Shown: positions 44,319 through 54,781, numbered from the stretch's first letter. The stretch is DNA of 64,000 nucleotides from Tabrizicola sp. (GCF_016793705.1 NZ_JAEULO010000018.1:1-64000), one strand, 5' to 3'. Notes: generated from the sequence alone by a model not told the origin. Program-made: numbers and translations.

Positions 44319-46780
44319 TGCTCCTCCGGCGTGAGCACCATCACCCCCGCCGCCGCTGCGCGAGCGAGTTCCGGGTCCAGCGACATCGGGATATATTCCC
44401 CTCGACGCCACAACTCGCCCAGATCGTCATAGTGCCGCGACAGCGGATGCCCCGACTGCCCGGTGGCGATGATGAAGACCGACGAATCCGGATCGGCGAA
44501 GTCATAGACCCCGCGATAGCCCGCCGAATGCACGTTCTGATAGGGTTCCGGCCCCTCGCCCCGCGTGACGCCCCGCATCAGAGTGTCGTCCCCGCCGCTG
44601 GTCGACTGCCGGATGTTGACGAAATACTTCAGGAACGGCACCTCGCCCAGTACCGGATGGTCGTGCGTGGCCTGGTGCGCATCGCCCCAGCGCCAGCTTT
44701 CCAGGTTGTCGCCATATTTCTCGGTCAGCTCCAGGAGCGCCTCGTCCAGCGCGATCCGGGCGATGTCGGTGCAGCTTTCCACCGCCGCCGACTGGATCAC
44801 GTCGCACCACACGCTCGCCCCGCCGACATTGCGATAGACCCGCTCGATGAAGACCGGCGAGATATGGGTGAAGCTCTCCGACATCGCCCCCAGCTCGTCC
44901 TGGATCAGCCGCTTCTGCAACGCCCGCAGCCAGGCCTGGGCGATCAGCGGCTCCGGCAGATGCTCGTTCATCTCGCCGTTCCATTCGGCCAACAGCACCA
45001 GCGCCCGTTGCCGCAGGCGCTCCGGCGTGCCTTCCGGCGCCGCCTCGCCGGTGAACCACAAATCCGCCCCGATCAGCGGCAAGAGCGACCGCGCCGTCGG
45101 GTTCACCGTATCCAGCTGCGCCTCGATGAAGCTTTCCCGCGTATGCACCTCGCGCGCCTTCATCAGCGTCAGCCAACGCTGGATGCGCTGCGTGTCGCCC
45201 CAGTCGAAGCTGACATGCTCCGGGAAGGGCCGGTCGACCGTCTTGTTGTTGGTGTTGCCCAAAAGCCCCGAGGCCGGGTCGCGGAAGCTCGGGTTCGTCT
45301 CATAGGGCAGGACCCCCTTGAACCCCACCCGCGCATCCGACCCGAGCGCCGGCAAGCGCCCCTGCGACGGATGCCCTGCATCCCGCGCCGGGATTGCCCC
45401 CATCACCTGAAGCGCGATCCCCGACCCATCCGCCAGCATCACGTTCTGCGCCGGGGCCACCACCTTGCGCCCCGCCGCGATCGCCTGATCCACAGTCTGC
45501 GCCCGCATCAGCGCCATCGCTCCGCTGATCGACGTGTCCGCCCCGGTCAGCGCCGTCCAGCTGATCGCCGCCACATGGCCTCCCGGCGTGATCGAGCCGA
45601 GGTCGTAATGCCCCCCCGGCAGGATCGGCCCGTGCTCTGACCAGCGCAAAGTCAGCGTCACCGGCTCGGCATCCTTGACCTTGATGATCGACTGTCGGCT
45701 CTGGAACCGCGCCCAGCCCTCCGGCGTCTGGTATTCTTCCTTGTTCTCCGGGTTGACCTTCTCGATCACCACGTCCTGATCGTCGACATAGGCCGTGGTC
45801 AGCCCCCAGCCCAGCTTGTCGGACCGCCCGACCAGCACCAGCGGCACTCCGGGGATCGTCCCTCCGATCACGCCCCCCGACTGCAACTCCAACCGCGCCA
45901 GATACCAGATCGTCGGCGCCGTCAGCCCCAGATGCGGGTCGTTCGCCAGAAGGCTCCCTCCCGCCGCCGACCGCCCCGGCATCGCCGCCCAGGAGTTCGA
46001 CGCCCCCGCCATCGCCGGGTCCGCCACCGGTGAGAACGGCCCTTCCGCAAACTCCACCGGCTTCGCGGACGGCACCACGCCCGGCACCAGCGCGGCATAA
46101 TCCGGCAGCGCCGCGACCCCCTGGCTCGGGTCGTCCGGCAGGATGTCGGCCAACCGCTCGGGCGACAACAAGAGCGATACCCGCGCCCGCAAGACCTCGG
46201 TCTGCAAGGCACTCGACAGCTGCAAGGCCATCAGCTTCAGGATCGCGATCGAATCCGCAGGGGCCCAGGCCGAGATTTCCGGCTCGAACAGGAAGAATTC
46301 CGGCGCACCACGCCCCCGCGCGCCCTTGTTCACCTCCTCGATCCAGGCGTTCACCCCCGCCGAATAGGCCTCCAGCGCCGCCAGTGTCTCGGGGTCCTGC
46401 GCTTTCACCGAGTCCAGCGCCAGACCGTAAAGGTCATAGCGCCGCATCAGCTCGTCCACCTTCACCGTCGCCGGACCGAAGATCTCTGATAGCCGTCCCT
46501 GCGCCGTGCGCCGCAGCATGGTCATCTGCCACAGCCGATCCTGCGCATGGGCGAACCCCAGCGCGAAGAAGACATCCGCGTCCGTCTTGCCGAAGATATG
46601 CGGCACATTGTCGTTGTTGCGCACGATCTCGACCGGGGCCGAGATACCCGCCACGGTGAAATCCTCGGAATAATCCACCAGCGACCGCGACAGGATGTAA
46701 TAGGCAAGCAATGCCAGGACGACGCCCAGGGCGATCAGCCCCGAGACGATCCGGATCAGCCAGCGAAAGGCAGTCAACAT
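44315..46780 (-). CDS. Penicillin-acylase family amidohydrolase
   Basis: An 821-residue Ntn-hydrolase precursor. An N-terminal hydrophobic helix ('IVSGLIALGVVLALLAYYIL') suggests export. The nucleophile Ser is in 'AGASNSWAAM', the expected autocleavage point between alpha and beta chains, followed by 'ANDPHLGLTAP' and Asn in 'LLGNTNNKTV'. Family substrates include penicillins and acyl-homoserine lactones; which applies here cannot be read. ATG 46780 has AAAGGA upstream. Confidence 0.88.
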   Translation of the reverse strand: MLTAFRWLIRIVSGLIALGVVLALLAYYILSRSLVDYSEDFTVAGISAPVEIVRNNDNVPHIFGKTDADVFFALGFAHAQDRLWQMTMLRRTAQGRLSEIFGPATVKVDELMRRYDLYGLALDSVKAQDPETLAALEAYSAGVNAWIEEVNKGARGRGAPEFFLFEPEISAWAPADSIAILKLMALQLSSALQTEVLRARVSLLLSPERLADILPDDPSQGVAALPDYAALVPGVVPSAKPVEFAEGPFSPVADPAMAGASNSWAAMPGRSAAGGSLLANDPHLGLTAPTIWYLARLELQSGGVIGGTIPGVPLVLVGRSDKLGWGLTTAYVDDQDVVIEKVNPENKEEYQTPEGWARFQSRQSIIKVKDAEPVTLTLRWSEHGPILPGGHYDLGSITPGGHVAAISWTALTGADTSISGAMALMRAQTVDQAIAAGRKVVAPAQNVMLADGSGIALQVMGAIPARDAGHPSQGRLPALGSDARVGFKGVLPYETNPSFRDPASGLLGNTNNKTVDRPFPEHVSFDWGDTQRIQRWLTLMKAREVHTRESFIEAQLDTVNPTARSLLPLIGADLWFTGEAAPEGTPERLRQRALVLLAEWNGEMNEHLPEPLIAQAWLRALQKRLIQDELGAMSESFTHISPVFIERVYRNVGGASVWCDVIQSAAVESCTDIARIALDEALLELTEKYGDNLESWRWGDAHQATHDHPVLGEVPFLKYFVNIRQSTSGGDDTLMRGVTRGEGPEPYQNVHSAGYRGVYDFADPDSSVFIIATGQSGHPLSRHYDDLGELWRRGEYIPMSLDPELARAAAAGVMVLTPEEQ

Positions 46781-46874
46781 TTGGGACGGTCCTTTAGGGT
46801 GCTGTCCTTGACGGCGGGAAGCGGATCGGTTCCTAGTCGATGCGCCGATGAAGGGCAATGATCGGGGGGCGCTG

Positions 46875-47738
46875 ATGGCGAAAGTGGCATTTCTTGGCTT
46901 GGGAGTCATGGGATTCCCGATGGCCGGGCATCTCGCGGCCAAGGGGCATGAGGTCACGGTCTACAACCGCTCGCCCGCGAAGGCCGGGGCTTGGGTCACG
47001 AAGCATAAGGGCCAGACCGCCGCCACCCCGCGCGAGGCGGCCGAGGGGGCAGAGTTCGTGATGGCCTGTGTCGGAAACGACGACGACCTCGCCCAGGTCT
47101 GCACCGGCGAGGGCGGCGCCTTCTCCGGCATGACCCCCGGCGCGGTCTTCGTCGACCACACCACCGTCTCGGCCAGCATCACCCGCACCTTGGGCGAAAA
47201 GGCCAAGGCGCTCGGCCTTCACTTCGTCGATGCCCCGGTCTCCGGCGGCCAGGCGGGGGCCGAGAACGGCCAGCTCTCCATCATGTGCGGCGGCACGCCC
47301 GAAGACTACGCGCGGGCCGAGCCGGTGATGGCGGCCTACGCCCGCATCTGCCGCCTGATCGGGCCGCAGGGCGCGGGGCAGCTTGCCAAGATGATGAACC
47401 AGATCTGCATCGCGGGCCTGATGCAGGGCCTTTCCGAAGCGCTTGCCTTCGGCCAGAAGGCGGGCCTCGACGGCGAGAAGGTGGTCGAGGTCATCAGCCA
47501 GGGCGCGGCGGGAAGCTGGCAGATGGCCAACCGCCACAAGACCATGCTCGCCGATCAGTTCGACTTCGGCTTCGCGGTGGACTGGATGCGGAAGGACCTT
47601 CATATCTGCCTTCAGACCGCCGACGACATCGGTGCTCGCCTGCCGGTGACGGCGCTCGTGGACCAGTTCTACAAGGACGTGCAACTGATGGGCGGCGGCC
47701 GGAACGACACCTCCAGCCTGATCCGGCGGTTGAAGTAG
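46875..47738 (+). CDS. Beta-hydroxyacid dehydrogenase (3-hydroxyisobutyrate DH-like)
   Basis: A 287-residue NAD(P)-dependent oxidoreductase: Rossmann 'FLGLGVMGFPMAGHL', substrate loop 'DAPVSGGQAGAENGQL' and catalytic Lys region 'GAGQLAKMMNQ'. Members act on 3-hydroxyisobutyrate, tartronate semialdehyde or related beta-hydroxyacids; substrate uncertain. ATG 46875 is the family start. Divergent from the penicillin acylase. Confidence 0.88.
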   Translation: MAKVAFLGLGVMGFPMAGHLAAKGHEVTVYNRSPAKAGAWVTKHKGQTAATPREAAEGAEFVMACVGNDDDLAQVCTGEGGAFSGMTPGAVFVDHTTVSASITRTLGEKAKALGLHFVDAPVSGGQAGAENGQLSIMCGGTPEDYARAEPVMAAYARICRLIGPQGAGQLAKMMNQICIAGLMQGLSEALAFGQKAGLDGEKVVEVISQGAAGSWQMANRHKTMLADQFDFGFAVDWMRKDLHICLQTADDIGARLPVTALVDQFYKDVQLMGGGRNDTSSLIRRLK

Positions 47739-47769
47739 GGTGGGGCGCGCCACGACGCACCACCCGTAG

Positions 47770-47794
47770 GTCGGGGCTTGCCCCGACTCTTTTC
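47770..47794 (+). terminator. Intrinsic terminator after the beta-hydroxyacid dehydrogenase gene
   Basis: GTCGGGGC (47770-47777) pairs with GCCCCGAC (47780-47787), followed by TCTTTT. Confidence 0.8.
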
Positions 47795-47812
47795 ACCCGA
47801 CCGCCACCGCCC

Positions 47813-48733
47813 CTAGCTCAACGCCGGAAAACTCGCCTGCGCCACGGCGTAGAGGTTGTCCAGATCGACCCAGCCCTTCAACCGCGCCTTGTTTCCGAAC
47901 TCTCCGGTAATCACGCCATCCGGCTGGAACTGTCGCTTTACCATCCCCGACTGCCAGCCGTTCCCCTGGCCCCCGTCGCAGGTGCTCCATTCGCTGCCCG
48001 AGGCATCCAGGATCACGCCGACATGCTGGAACTGCCCCGGCTTGTCGTATTGCGATAGAAGGTAGACATCGCCGGGCAGGGGCCGGTTGCCGCCGACGAA
48101 AGGCACCCAGCATTTCTTTGCGGGCGAGTACTGCTTGTCCACCGATTGCGCCAGTTGTTCCCACCAGGTCGTGGGCGTGGTCAGGTACAGGTTTCCCGCA
48201 CCCTGGACATGCACCTTGAAGGCCCCCGGCTGGCCCGGTGGGATTACCGGCAGCTTGGTGAAGACCCGGCCGGGAAACTCGCCGCAGCCGGTGGCGCCCT
48301 TCGGTCCGCTGCCGCCCGAGGTCAGCCCGCCCGGCGGGACCAGCGACCGTGCGGTCTCGACGTATTTCCGCCGCACCGGCGAATTCGGCCCCGCGACCGT
48401 CGGCCCAGTGGGGGCAGCGGGGGGAACGACGAAGGTTCCGCCCAGGATCGCGGCCAACTTCCCCAACTGGTCCAGCAGCGTCAGGAGGGTCTGCTCGGTC
48501 TTGGCCGCCGCGTCGATCCGGGCATCGGCATAGCATTGGTTCGTGGACTGGAAGTGCTTGATCGCCCCGTTGGTCATCACGCCGCACAGGCCGTCGACCG
48601 CCAGCGGCGGAAAGGCCCCGCCCCGGTTCTGCGGGACGGCATTCAGCATCGATTGCACCAGCCGGACATCGGGGGCCTGGTTCCTGCCGCCGAACCCGAC
48701 CGAGCCCTTCAACACGGATGACGGAACTGCCAT
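47813..48733 (-). CDS. Orphan peptidoglycan-amidase/CHAP-like protein
   Basis: A 306-residue protein without signal peptide or membrane helix. Residues ~20-75 look like a peptidoglycan-binding domain ('DVRLVQSMLNAVPQN', 'VDGLCGVMTNGAIKHFQ'). After a proline-rich linker, residues ~145-300 resemble a cysteine amidase of the CHAP/NlpC kind: candidate Cys in 'TGCGEFPG', 'LPGDVYLLSQ', and His in 'FQHVGVILD'. The role could be wall hydrolysis by an effector or endolysin-like enzyme. Start supported by AGGAAGGGAG. No immunity-like or secretion gene was identified next to it. Confidence 0.6.
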   Translation of the reverse strand: MAVPSSVLKGSVGFGGRNQAPDVRLVQSMLNAVPQNRGGAFPPLAVDGLCGVMTNGAIKHFQSTNQCYADARIDAAAKTEQTLLTLLDQLGKLAAILGGTFVVPPAAPTGPTVAGPNSPVRRKYVETARSLVPPGGLTSGGSGPKGATGCGEFPGRVFTKLPVIPPGQPGAFKVHVQGAGNLYLTTPTTWWEQLAQSVDKQYSPAKKCWVPFVGGNRPLPGDVYLLSQYDKPGQFQHVGVILDASGSEWSTCDGGQGNGWQSGMVKRQFQPDGVITGEFGNKARLKGWVDLDNLYAVAQASFPALS

Positions 48734-48825
48734 CGCAAGACTCCCTTCCTGAAAATGACTTTAAAGCCGCAGGATACTCCGCTTGCGGCCCACCGTCACG
48801 TCAGGAAACCGGACCCGCGGGCCAA

Positions 48826-48900
48826 GGGTTAAGAAATCCTGAACGTCCGCGCGTAACGTGCTGAAAAAAAGTGGATATCTCTTCTTGTCCACCGTGGACA
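48826..48900 (+). repeat. 75-bp intergenic repeat, copy 2
   Basis: It begins GGGTTAAGAAATCCTGAACG and ends with TGTCCACCGTGGACA (48886-48900), 2 bp from the stop of the SYLF gene. Length and landmark positions match copies 1 and 3 exactly. Confidence 0.8.
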
Positions 48901-48902
48901 GG

Positions 48903-49472
48903 TCAGGGGATGATCCGGGTGTACTTGACCCCGCTCAGCGTCGCCCCCGCGATCAGCCCCTGCTGGCCGAAGACCAGCGCGATCACGTCGTTCAGCTCCG
49001 TCGACTCCTTGCCGATCGAGGCGCCTTCCTCCGGGCTCGCATAGCGGATATCCCCGCTCACCGCCCAGCCCGAGGACCGGCGGAACTTCTCCAGCGCGTC
49101 GGGGGACATGAAGAACAGGGCATGGGCATATTGCTGCGCCCCGATCTGGATCCCGAACGACCCCTTGGCGGCGGCATAATAGTCGACCGTGACCCCCTGG
49201 ATCCGCAGCGCCCCCCGCCCGAAGGCCCCGCCGAAGCCGAGGCCCGCCTCGGTCATCAGCGGCATGTAAAGCACCCCGGCCGCGCGGGCCGCCAGATCCC
49301 GCGTGCCGGGATACTGGTTGAACAGGTAGTCCTGCGTCGCGCTGACCCGCGCCTCGATCTGGCTAGCCCCGTTCGACCCGATTCCATTGTTGCAGCCCGC
49401 CAACGCCCCGGTCGCCACGACAGCCCCCGCGCCCAGCACCAGCCCGCGCCGCGTAAATATCATCTCGCTCAT
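48903..49472 (-). CDS. SYLF/YSC84-domain lipoprotein
   Basis: A 189-residue exported lipoprotein: Arg-rich N-terminus ('TRRGLVLGAGAVVATGALAGC') ends in a lipobox LAGC. The rest is a SYLF lipid-binding domain ('GVLYMPLMTEAGLGFGGAFGRGAL', 'DYYAAAKGSFGIQIGAQ'). Such periplasmic proteins are poorly understood. ATG 49472 is used; ATG 49463 is possible. Confidence 0.85.
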   Translation of the reverse strand: MSEMIFTRRGLVLGAGAVVATGALAGCNNGIGSNGASQIEARVSATQDYLFNQYPGTRDLAARAAGVLYMPLMTEAGLGFGGAFGRGALRIQGVTVDYYAAAKGSFGIQIGAQQYAHALFFMSPDALEKFRRSSGWAVSGDIRYASPEEGASIGKESTELNDVIALVFGQQGLIAGATLSGVKYTRIIP

Positions 49473-49581
49473 TCTGTCCGCCCTTTCATGCCTCATGGGG
49501 TCTCACCTGCCCCTTGGCCGCAAAACTACCCGCTTTCCGGCCGCCTGTCATGCCCGGAAAGCCCCACCGGCGACCCCGCGC

Positions 49582-50169
49582 CTAGCCAAGCGTCTGGTAG
49601 AGCGCATAATCCTCCGCCGCGACCTTCCGCATGAGCGTCTCGGTCTCCCCCGACAACTCCGTTGCTCCGGAGGGCGAGACATTCAGCCGGGGCAGGGTGA
49701 TCTCGCAGCCCAGCCGCTCCTCCAGAAAATGCACGAAGCTCCCGATCTCCTCATAGCGGAACAGCCGGTCCACCCCCACGCCCTGCCGCGGCCGCAGGAA
49801 CTTGCCTTGGCTTCCCACATCCGCGAAGTCGGGCCGCGGGTCCTGGCACCAGGCCCGGACGAAGGCGTCGAAGCTCATGCCCCTGGTCGACTTTCCCGCC
49901 TCGGTCTCCTCGCGCTGGCGGAACCGATACCACGACCCGAGCCAGTCCTTCGGCTCGCGCATCAGGGCAACCAGCGTGAACGTGTCCTTCGACGCCGCCT
50001 CGAGATAGGGCCCGATGAAGCGGCGGTAGCGGTGGACAGTGGTGTGTTTCAGAAGCGGCGGGCGCTGGATCGACACCGCCGCCAGCGATTCGAGCGCCGC
50101 GGCGATCGCGGTCGACCCGGTCTTCGGTGTGGCCAGAAACGCGAGCCTCTGCTCCCAGAACACCAGCAT
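49582..50169 (-). CDS. Sulfotransferase-like P-loop protein
   Basis: A 195-residue protein with the 5'-phosphosulfate-binding-type loop 'LATPKTGSTAIAAAL' and a later 'VALMREPKDWLGSWYRFR', the 3'-phosphate-binding Arg/Ser-like segment. Rhodobacteraceae homologues are often called gamma-glutamyl kinase, which this sequence does not support. ATG 50169 with GGAGCAAG upstream is preferred over 50241. Divergent from recA. Confidence 0.72.
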   Translation of the reverse strand: MLVFWEQRLAFLATPKTGSTAIAAALESLAAVSIQRPPLLKHTTVHRYRRFIGPYLEAASKDTFTLVALMREPKDWLGSWYRFRQREETEAGKSTRGMSFDAFVRAWCQDPRPDFADVGSQGKFLRPRQGVGVDRLFRYEEIGSFVHFLEERLGCEITLPRLNVSPSGATELSGETETLMRKVAAEDYALYQTLG

Positions 50170-50307
50170 CTTGCTCCAAAGCCCCCGTTTTTTCCGCGTC
50201 ACCCGGTTGTGCCGGGTCTTCGTCAACACTCCCTTAACCAAACCCGGACGAAACTGCCATCACGAGAATTGGGTTGAAATGTTCCCGCTTTGTTTGCATA
50301 AGTGCAA

Positions 50308-50322
50308 GAACACTTGGGGAAC
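50308..50322. promoter_or_regulatory. LexA SOS box of recA
   Basis: A perfect alphaproteobacterial LexA site, GAAC-N7-GAAC (GAACACTTGGGGAAC), 50 bp ahead of the recA start. Damage induction of recA is inferred from this known motif. Confidence 0.88.
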
Positions 50323-50371
50323 ATGGGCAAGGATTGCCGCCCCCCGGCGGCTGTGAAATAAGGAGAACGAC

Positions 50372-51442
50372 ATGGCGGTGGCAAACCTCCTCGACCTTGG
50401 GAGCAAGCGGGATATGGACAAGTCGAAGGCGCTGGAAAGCGCACTCGCGCAGATCGAACGGCAGTTCGGCAAGGGCTCGATCATGCGCCTTGGTGCCGAC
50501 AGCCCGGCGATGGAGATCGAGGCCACCTCGACCGGTTCGCTCGGCCTCGATATCGCGCTTGGCATCGGCGGCTTGCCCAAGGGCCGGATCATCGAGATCT
50601 ACGGGCCGGAATCGTCGGGGAAGACCACGCTGACCCTGCATGTCGTGGCCGAGGAGCAGAAAAAGGGTGGCGTCTGCGCCTTCGTCGACGCCGAACACGC
50701 GCTCGACCCGCAATATGCCAAGAAACTGGGCGTCAACCTGGATGAACTGCTGATCTCGCAGCCCGACACCGGTGAACAGGCGCTGGAAATCGTCGATACC
50801 CTGGTCCGCTCCGGGGCGGTCAACCTGGTTGTGGTCGACTCGGTCGCCGCCCTGGTGCCCAAGGCCGAGATCGAGGGCGACATGGGCGACATGCAGATGG
50901 GCTCTCAGGCCCGGCTGATGAGCCAGGCCATGCGCAAGCTGACCGCCTCCATCGGACGGTCGAACTGCATGGTGATCTTCATCAACCAGATCCGGATGAA
51001 GATCGGCGTGATGTTCGGCAGCCCCGAAACCACCACCGGCGGCAACGCGCTGAAATTCTATGCGTCCGTCAGGCTCGACATCCGCCGCATCGGTGCGATC
51101 AAGGACCGCGAGGAAGTGGTCGGCAATACGACCCGCGTCAAGGTGGTGAAGAACAAGGTGGCCCCGCCTTTCAAGCAGATCGAATTCGACATCATGTATG
51201 GCGAAGGCATCTCGAAGACCGGCGAACTCATCGACATCGGCGTCAAGGCCGGGGTCGTGGAGAAATCGGGAGCCTGGTATTCCTTCAAGGACGAACGCAT
51301 CGGCCAGGGGCGTGAGAACGCAAAGGCCTTCCTGAAGCAGAACCCTGGGGTCGCGCTGGAGATCGAGGACAAGATCCGCGCCGCCAATGGGCTCGACTTC
51401 ACGATGGCGGGTGAGGAGAGCGGGGACGTGCTGGACGAGTGA
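50372..51442 (+). CDS. recA: Recombinase RecA
   Basis: DNA strand-exchange protein and LexA coprotease. The 356-residue protein has Walker A '[10 protein letters not shown]', '[10 protein letters not shown]', Walker B '[10 protein letters not shown]' and loop L2 region '[18 protein letters not shown]'. AAGGAGAACGAC precedes the ATG. Its TGA overlaps the next gene's GTG. Confidence 0.97.
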   Translation: MAVANLLDLGSKRDMDKSKALESALAQIERQFGKGSIMRLGADSPAMEIEATSTGSLGLDIALGIGGLPKGRIIEIYGPESSGKTTLTLHVVAEEQKKGGVCAFVDAEHALDPQYAKKLGVNLDELLISQPDTGEQALEIVDTLVRSGAVNLVVVDSVAALVPKAEIEGDMGDMQMGSQARLMSQAMRKLTASIGRSNCMVIFINQIRMKIGVMFGSPETTTGGNALKFYASVRLDIRRIGAIKDREEVVGNTTRVKVVKNKVAPPFKQIEFDIMYGEGISKTGELIDIGVKAGVVEKSGAWYSFKDERIGQGRENAKAFLKQNPGVALEIEDKIRAANGLDFTMAGEESGDVLDE

Positions 51443-51993
51443 CCGACCCCGTCTCATATGACGCGCTGATGGCCGCGCTGCCGGGTGTGCTTTCCGCGCC
51501 CAAGACCGGCAGCGCGGTCGAGTATCTGTGCTTCCGCCCTGGCTACGGCGAGCGCCGCTTCGTGCAGGAACTGACCCTGACCCGTGACCGGGGCATTCCC
51601 GGCGAGCGCTGGGAAACCGCGCCTTGGCTGAAGCTGCCAGATGGCTCCGGCCACCCCGGCATCCAGGTCTCGATCCTGCCACGCCGGGTGCTTGATCTTG
51701 TCTGGCGCGACCGCGAGAGCGTGGTGCATCCGGGTGACACCTTCGTCTGCGATCTCGACATGACCGAGGCGAACCTGCCCGAGGGTCAGCTTCTGGCCGT
51801 CGGCACCGCCGTCCTGCGGGTCTCCGAAGTGTTCAACGGCAGCTGCGCCAAGTGGAAGGTCCGCTACGGCACCGACGCCTATGACTGGGCCCGCGCGCCC
51901 GGGCACAAGCCCCTGCGCCTGCGCGGGGTCCTGTGCAGCATAGAACGGGACGGCGTGATCCGGAACGTCGACAGGGTTCAGGTCCAGCGCTGA
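51439..51993 (+). CDS. MOSC-like domain protein
   Basis: A 184-residue cytoplasmic protein overlapping recA by GTGA. The Cys in '[12 protein letters not shown]' and the beta-rich layout recall MOSC sulfur/molybdenum-carrier domains, but the match is weak. It is coupled to recA and followed by a strong terminator. Confidence 0.65.
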   Translation: MTDPVSYDALMAALPGVLSAPKTGSAVEYLCFRPGYGERRFVQELTLTRDRGIPGERWETAPWLKLPDGSGHPGIQVSILPRRVLDLVWRDRESVVHPGDTFVCDLDMTEANLPEGQLLAVGTAVLRVSEVFNGSCAKWKVRYGTDAYDWARAPGHKPLRLRGVLCSIERDGVIRNVDRVQVQR

Positions 51994-51994
51994 T

Positions 51995-52023
51995 CCCTTG
52001 CCGGGCGCCGCAAGGGGTTTTTT
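51995..52023 (+). terminator. Intrinsic terminator of the recA operon
   Basis: CCCTTGC (51995-52001) pairs with GCAAGGG (52010-52016), then TTTTTT (52018-52023). A further GC hairpin without T-run lies at 52052-52067 in the alaS leader. Confidence 0.9.
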
Positions 52024-52125
52024 GCATCTGCGAAGGCCGGGCTGTGGACAGGCCCCCGGCAGGGGGCTACACGGAGCGGATCGAATTCCTGCTTTCGCCC
52101 CGATCTCGCCAAGGACCGCCCCACG

Positions 52126-54780
52126 ATGGCCTCGCTGAACGACATCCGCTCCACCTATCTCGACTTCTTCCGCCGCAACGATCACCGGGTGGTGGACAGC
52201 TCTCCGCTGGTGCCCCGGAACGACCCGACGCTGATGTTCACCAACTCGGGCATGGTGCAGTTCAAGAACCTCTTCACCGGGGTCGAGACGCGGGATTACA
52301 AGCGCGCCACCACCGCGCAGAAATGCGTCCGCGCCGGGGGCAAGCACAACGACCTCGACAACGTGGGCTATACCGCCCGGCATCATACCTTCTTCGAAAT
52401 GCTGGGGAATTTCAGCTTCGGCGACTATTTCAAGGACCAGGCCATCGCCTTCGCCTGGGAGCTGCTGACCAAGGACTTCGGTCTGGCGAAGGACAAGCTT
52501 CTCGTCACCGTCTACCATACCGACGACGAGGCGGCGGCGATCTGGAAGAAGGTCGCGGGCCTGCCGGACGACCGGATCATCCGCATCGCCAGCGACGACA
52601 ATTTCTGGCGCATGGGCCCGACCGGCCCCTGCGGCCCCTGCACCGAAATCTTCTACGACCATGGGCCGAGCATTTGGGGCGGCCCTCCGGGTTCGGCGGA
52701 GGAAGACGGCGACCGTTTCATCGAGATCTGGAACAACGTCTTCATGCAGAACGAACAGTTCGCCGACGGGCGGCTGGTTCCCCTGGAGATGCAGTCGATC
52801 GACACCGGCATGGGGCTGGAACGGATCGGCGCGCTATTGCAGGGCAAGCACGACAACTATGACACCGACCTGATGCGTTCCCTCATCGAGGCCAGCGCGA
52901 ATGTCACCTCGCAAGACCCTGACGGTCCTGGGAAAATCCACCACCGCGTGATCGCCGATCACCTGCGCTCCACCTCCTTCCTGATCGCCGACGGGGTGAT
53001 GCCCTCGAACGAGGGCCGGGGATATGTCCTCCGCCGCATCATGCGGCGCGCGATGCGGCATGCCCATATGCTCGGCGCGCAGGATCCGGTAATGTACCGG
53101 CTGGTTCCGGCGCTCGTTCGCCAGATGGGCGGCGCCTATCCAGAGCTTTCTCGCGCCGAAGCGCTGATCACCGAAACGCTGCGGCTGGAAGAAACCAAGT
53201 TCAAGCAGACCCTCGACCGGGGCCTCCGGCTTCTGGACGACGAGTTGGCGAAACTGCCCGACGGCGGCGCGTTGCCGGGTGGGGCGGCGTTCAAGCTTTA
53301 TGACACCTATGGTTTCCCGCTCGACCTGACGCAGGACGCCTTGCGCGAGAAGGGCCGCGAGGTCGACGTGCAGGGCTTCGATGCCGCAATGGCCGAGCAG
53401 AAGGCCAAGGCGCGTGCGGCCTGGTCCGGGACCGGGGCGGCTGGCGATGCGAAGATCTGGTTCGACCTGGCGGAAGAGCATGGCGTGACCGAATTCCTCG
53501 GCTACGACACCGAGACGGCCGAAGGCGTGATCACCGCGCTGGTCCGCGACGGGGTGGCCACAGGCCAGGCCTCCGAGGGCGAGGCGGTGCAGATCGTGGT
53601 GAACCAGACCCCGTTCTATGCCGAAAGCGGGGGCCAGGTCGGCGATGCCGGGTTCATCCGCACCGACACCGGTATGGTGCAGATCAGCGATGTGAAGAAG
53701 GCCGCCGGGGTCTTCATCCACATCGGGCATGTCATGGAAGGCACTGTGATTAAGGGGCAACCGGCGAAGCTGGAAGTGTCCCACAGCCGCCGCTCGGCGA
53801 TCCGCGCCAACCACTCGGCGACGCATCTCTTGCATGAGGCGCTGCGCCGCACGCTGGGCGATCACGTCGCCCAGCGGGGCAGCCTCAACGCCGCCGACCG
53901 GCTGCGCTTCGACTTCAGCCATGCGGCTGCGATCTCGGCGCCGGACCTGCAAACCATCGAGGCCGAGGTCAACGCCTTCATCCGCCAGAATTCTCCGGTC
54001 GAGACCCGGATCATGACCCCTGACGACGCCCGCGCCATCGGCGCGCAGGCCTTGTTCGGCGAGAAATACGGCGATGAGGTGCGGGTGGTGTCGATGGGCA
54101 CGCTCGACGGATCGGGCAAGGGAACGGACGGCAAGACCTATAGCCTCGAGCTGTGCGGTGGCACCCATGTCGGGCGCACGGGCGACATCGGGGCGATGGT
54201 GCTCTTGTCGGAAAGCGCCTCCTCGGCCGGGGTGCGGCGGATCGAGGCGCTGACCGGGCAGGCGGCGCTGGACCACCTGCGCCAGCAGGACGCGCGGCTG
54301 AACGACATCGCCACGATCATCAAGGCCCCGGCGGGTGAACTGGCCGACCGCATCCGCGCGCTTTTCGACGAACGCAAGGCACTGGCGAACGAGGTCGCGC
54401 AGCTGCGCCGCGAGGTGGCGATGGGGGGCAAGGCCTCTGGCCCGACACCAAAGGAAATCAACGGGGTACAGTTCATTGCCCAGGTTCTTTCTGGTGTATC
54501 CGGCAAAGACCTTCCGGCGCTGATCGACGAGATGAAGACCCGGCTCGGGTCCGGCGCCGTCCTCCTCATCGCCGACACCGGGGCGAAACCGGCGGTGGCG
54601 GCCGGCGTGACGCAGGATCTGACCGCGAAGCTCTCCGCCGTCACGCTGGTCAAGGCCGCGGCGGAAGCTCTCGGCGGCAAGGGCGGGGGTGGCCGCCCCG
54701 ACATGGCCCAGGCCGGGGGTGCCGACATCGCCCAGGCCGAGGCCGCAATCAAGGCGGCCGAAGCCGCGATTGGAGCCTGA
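52126..54780 (+). CDS. alaS: Alanyl-tRNA synthetase
   Basis: Charges tRNA-Ala. The 884-residue enzyme has the class II core ('[10 protein letters not shown]', '[11 protein letters not shown]', '[10 protein letters not shown]'), the editing domain with zinc motif '[12 protein letters not shown]' and '[12 protein letters not shown]', and a C-terminal Gly-rich oligomerisation domain ('[16 protein letters not shown]'). Start '[15 protein letters not shown]' is the family start. Followed 1 bp later by a DUF1330 gene. Confidence 0.96.
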   Translation: MASLNDIRSTYLDFFRRNDHRVVDSSPLVPRNDPTLMFTNSGMVQFKNLFTGVETRDYKRATTAQKCVRAGGKHNDLDNVGYTARHHTFFEMLGNFSFGDYFKDQAIAFAWELLTKDFGLAKDKLLVTVYHTDDEAAAIWKKVAGLPDDRIIRIASDDNFWRMGPTGPCGPCTEIFYDHGPSIWGGPPGSAEEDGDRFIEIWNNVFMQNEQFADGRLVPLEMQSIDTGMGLERIGALLQGKHDNYDTDLMRSLIEASANVTSQDPDGPGKIHHRVIADHLRSTSFLIADGVMPSNEGRGYVLRRIMRRAMRHAHMLGAQDPVMYRLVPALVRQMGGAYPELSRAEALITETLRLEETKFKQTLDRGLRLLDDELAKLPDGGALPGGAAFKLYDTYGFPLDLTQDALREKGREVDVQGFDAAMAEQKAKARAAWSGTGAAGDAKIWFDLAEEHGVTEFLGYDTETAEGVITALVRDGVATGQASEGEAVQIVVNQTPFYAESGGQVGDAGFIRTDTGMVQISDVKKAAGVFIHIGHVMEGTVIKGQPAKLEVSHSRRSAIRANHSATHLLHEALRRTLGDHVAQRGSLNAADRLRFDFSHAAAISAPDLQTIEAEVNAFIRQNSPVETRIMTPDDARAIGAQALFGEKYGDEVRVVSMGTLDGSGKGTDGKTYSLELCGGTHVGRTGDIGAMVLLSESASSAGVRRIEALTGQAALDHLRQQDARLNDIATIIKAPAGELADRIRALFDERKALANEVAQLRREVAMGGKASGPTPKEINGVQFIAQVLSGVSGKDLPALIDEMKTRLGSGAVLLIADTGAKPAVAAGVTQDLTAKLSAVTLVKAAAEALGGKGGGGRPDMAQAGGADIAQAEAAIKAAEAAIGA

Positions 54781-54781
54781 C

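Noticed and set aside
52024-52125. T-box or attenuator ahead of alaS
   Set aside because: A GC hairpin exists (52052-52067), but no T-box sequence or T-run follows, and T-boxes are not expected in alphaproteobacteria.
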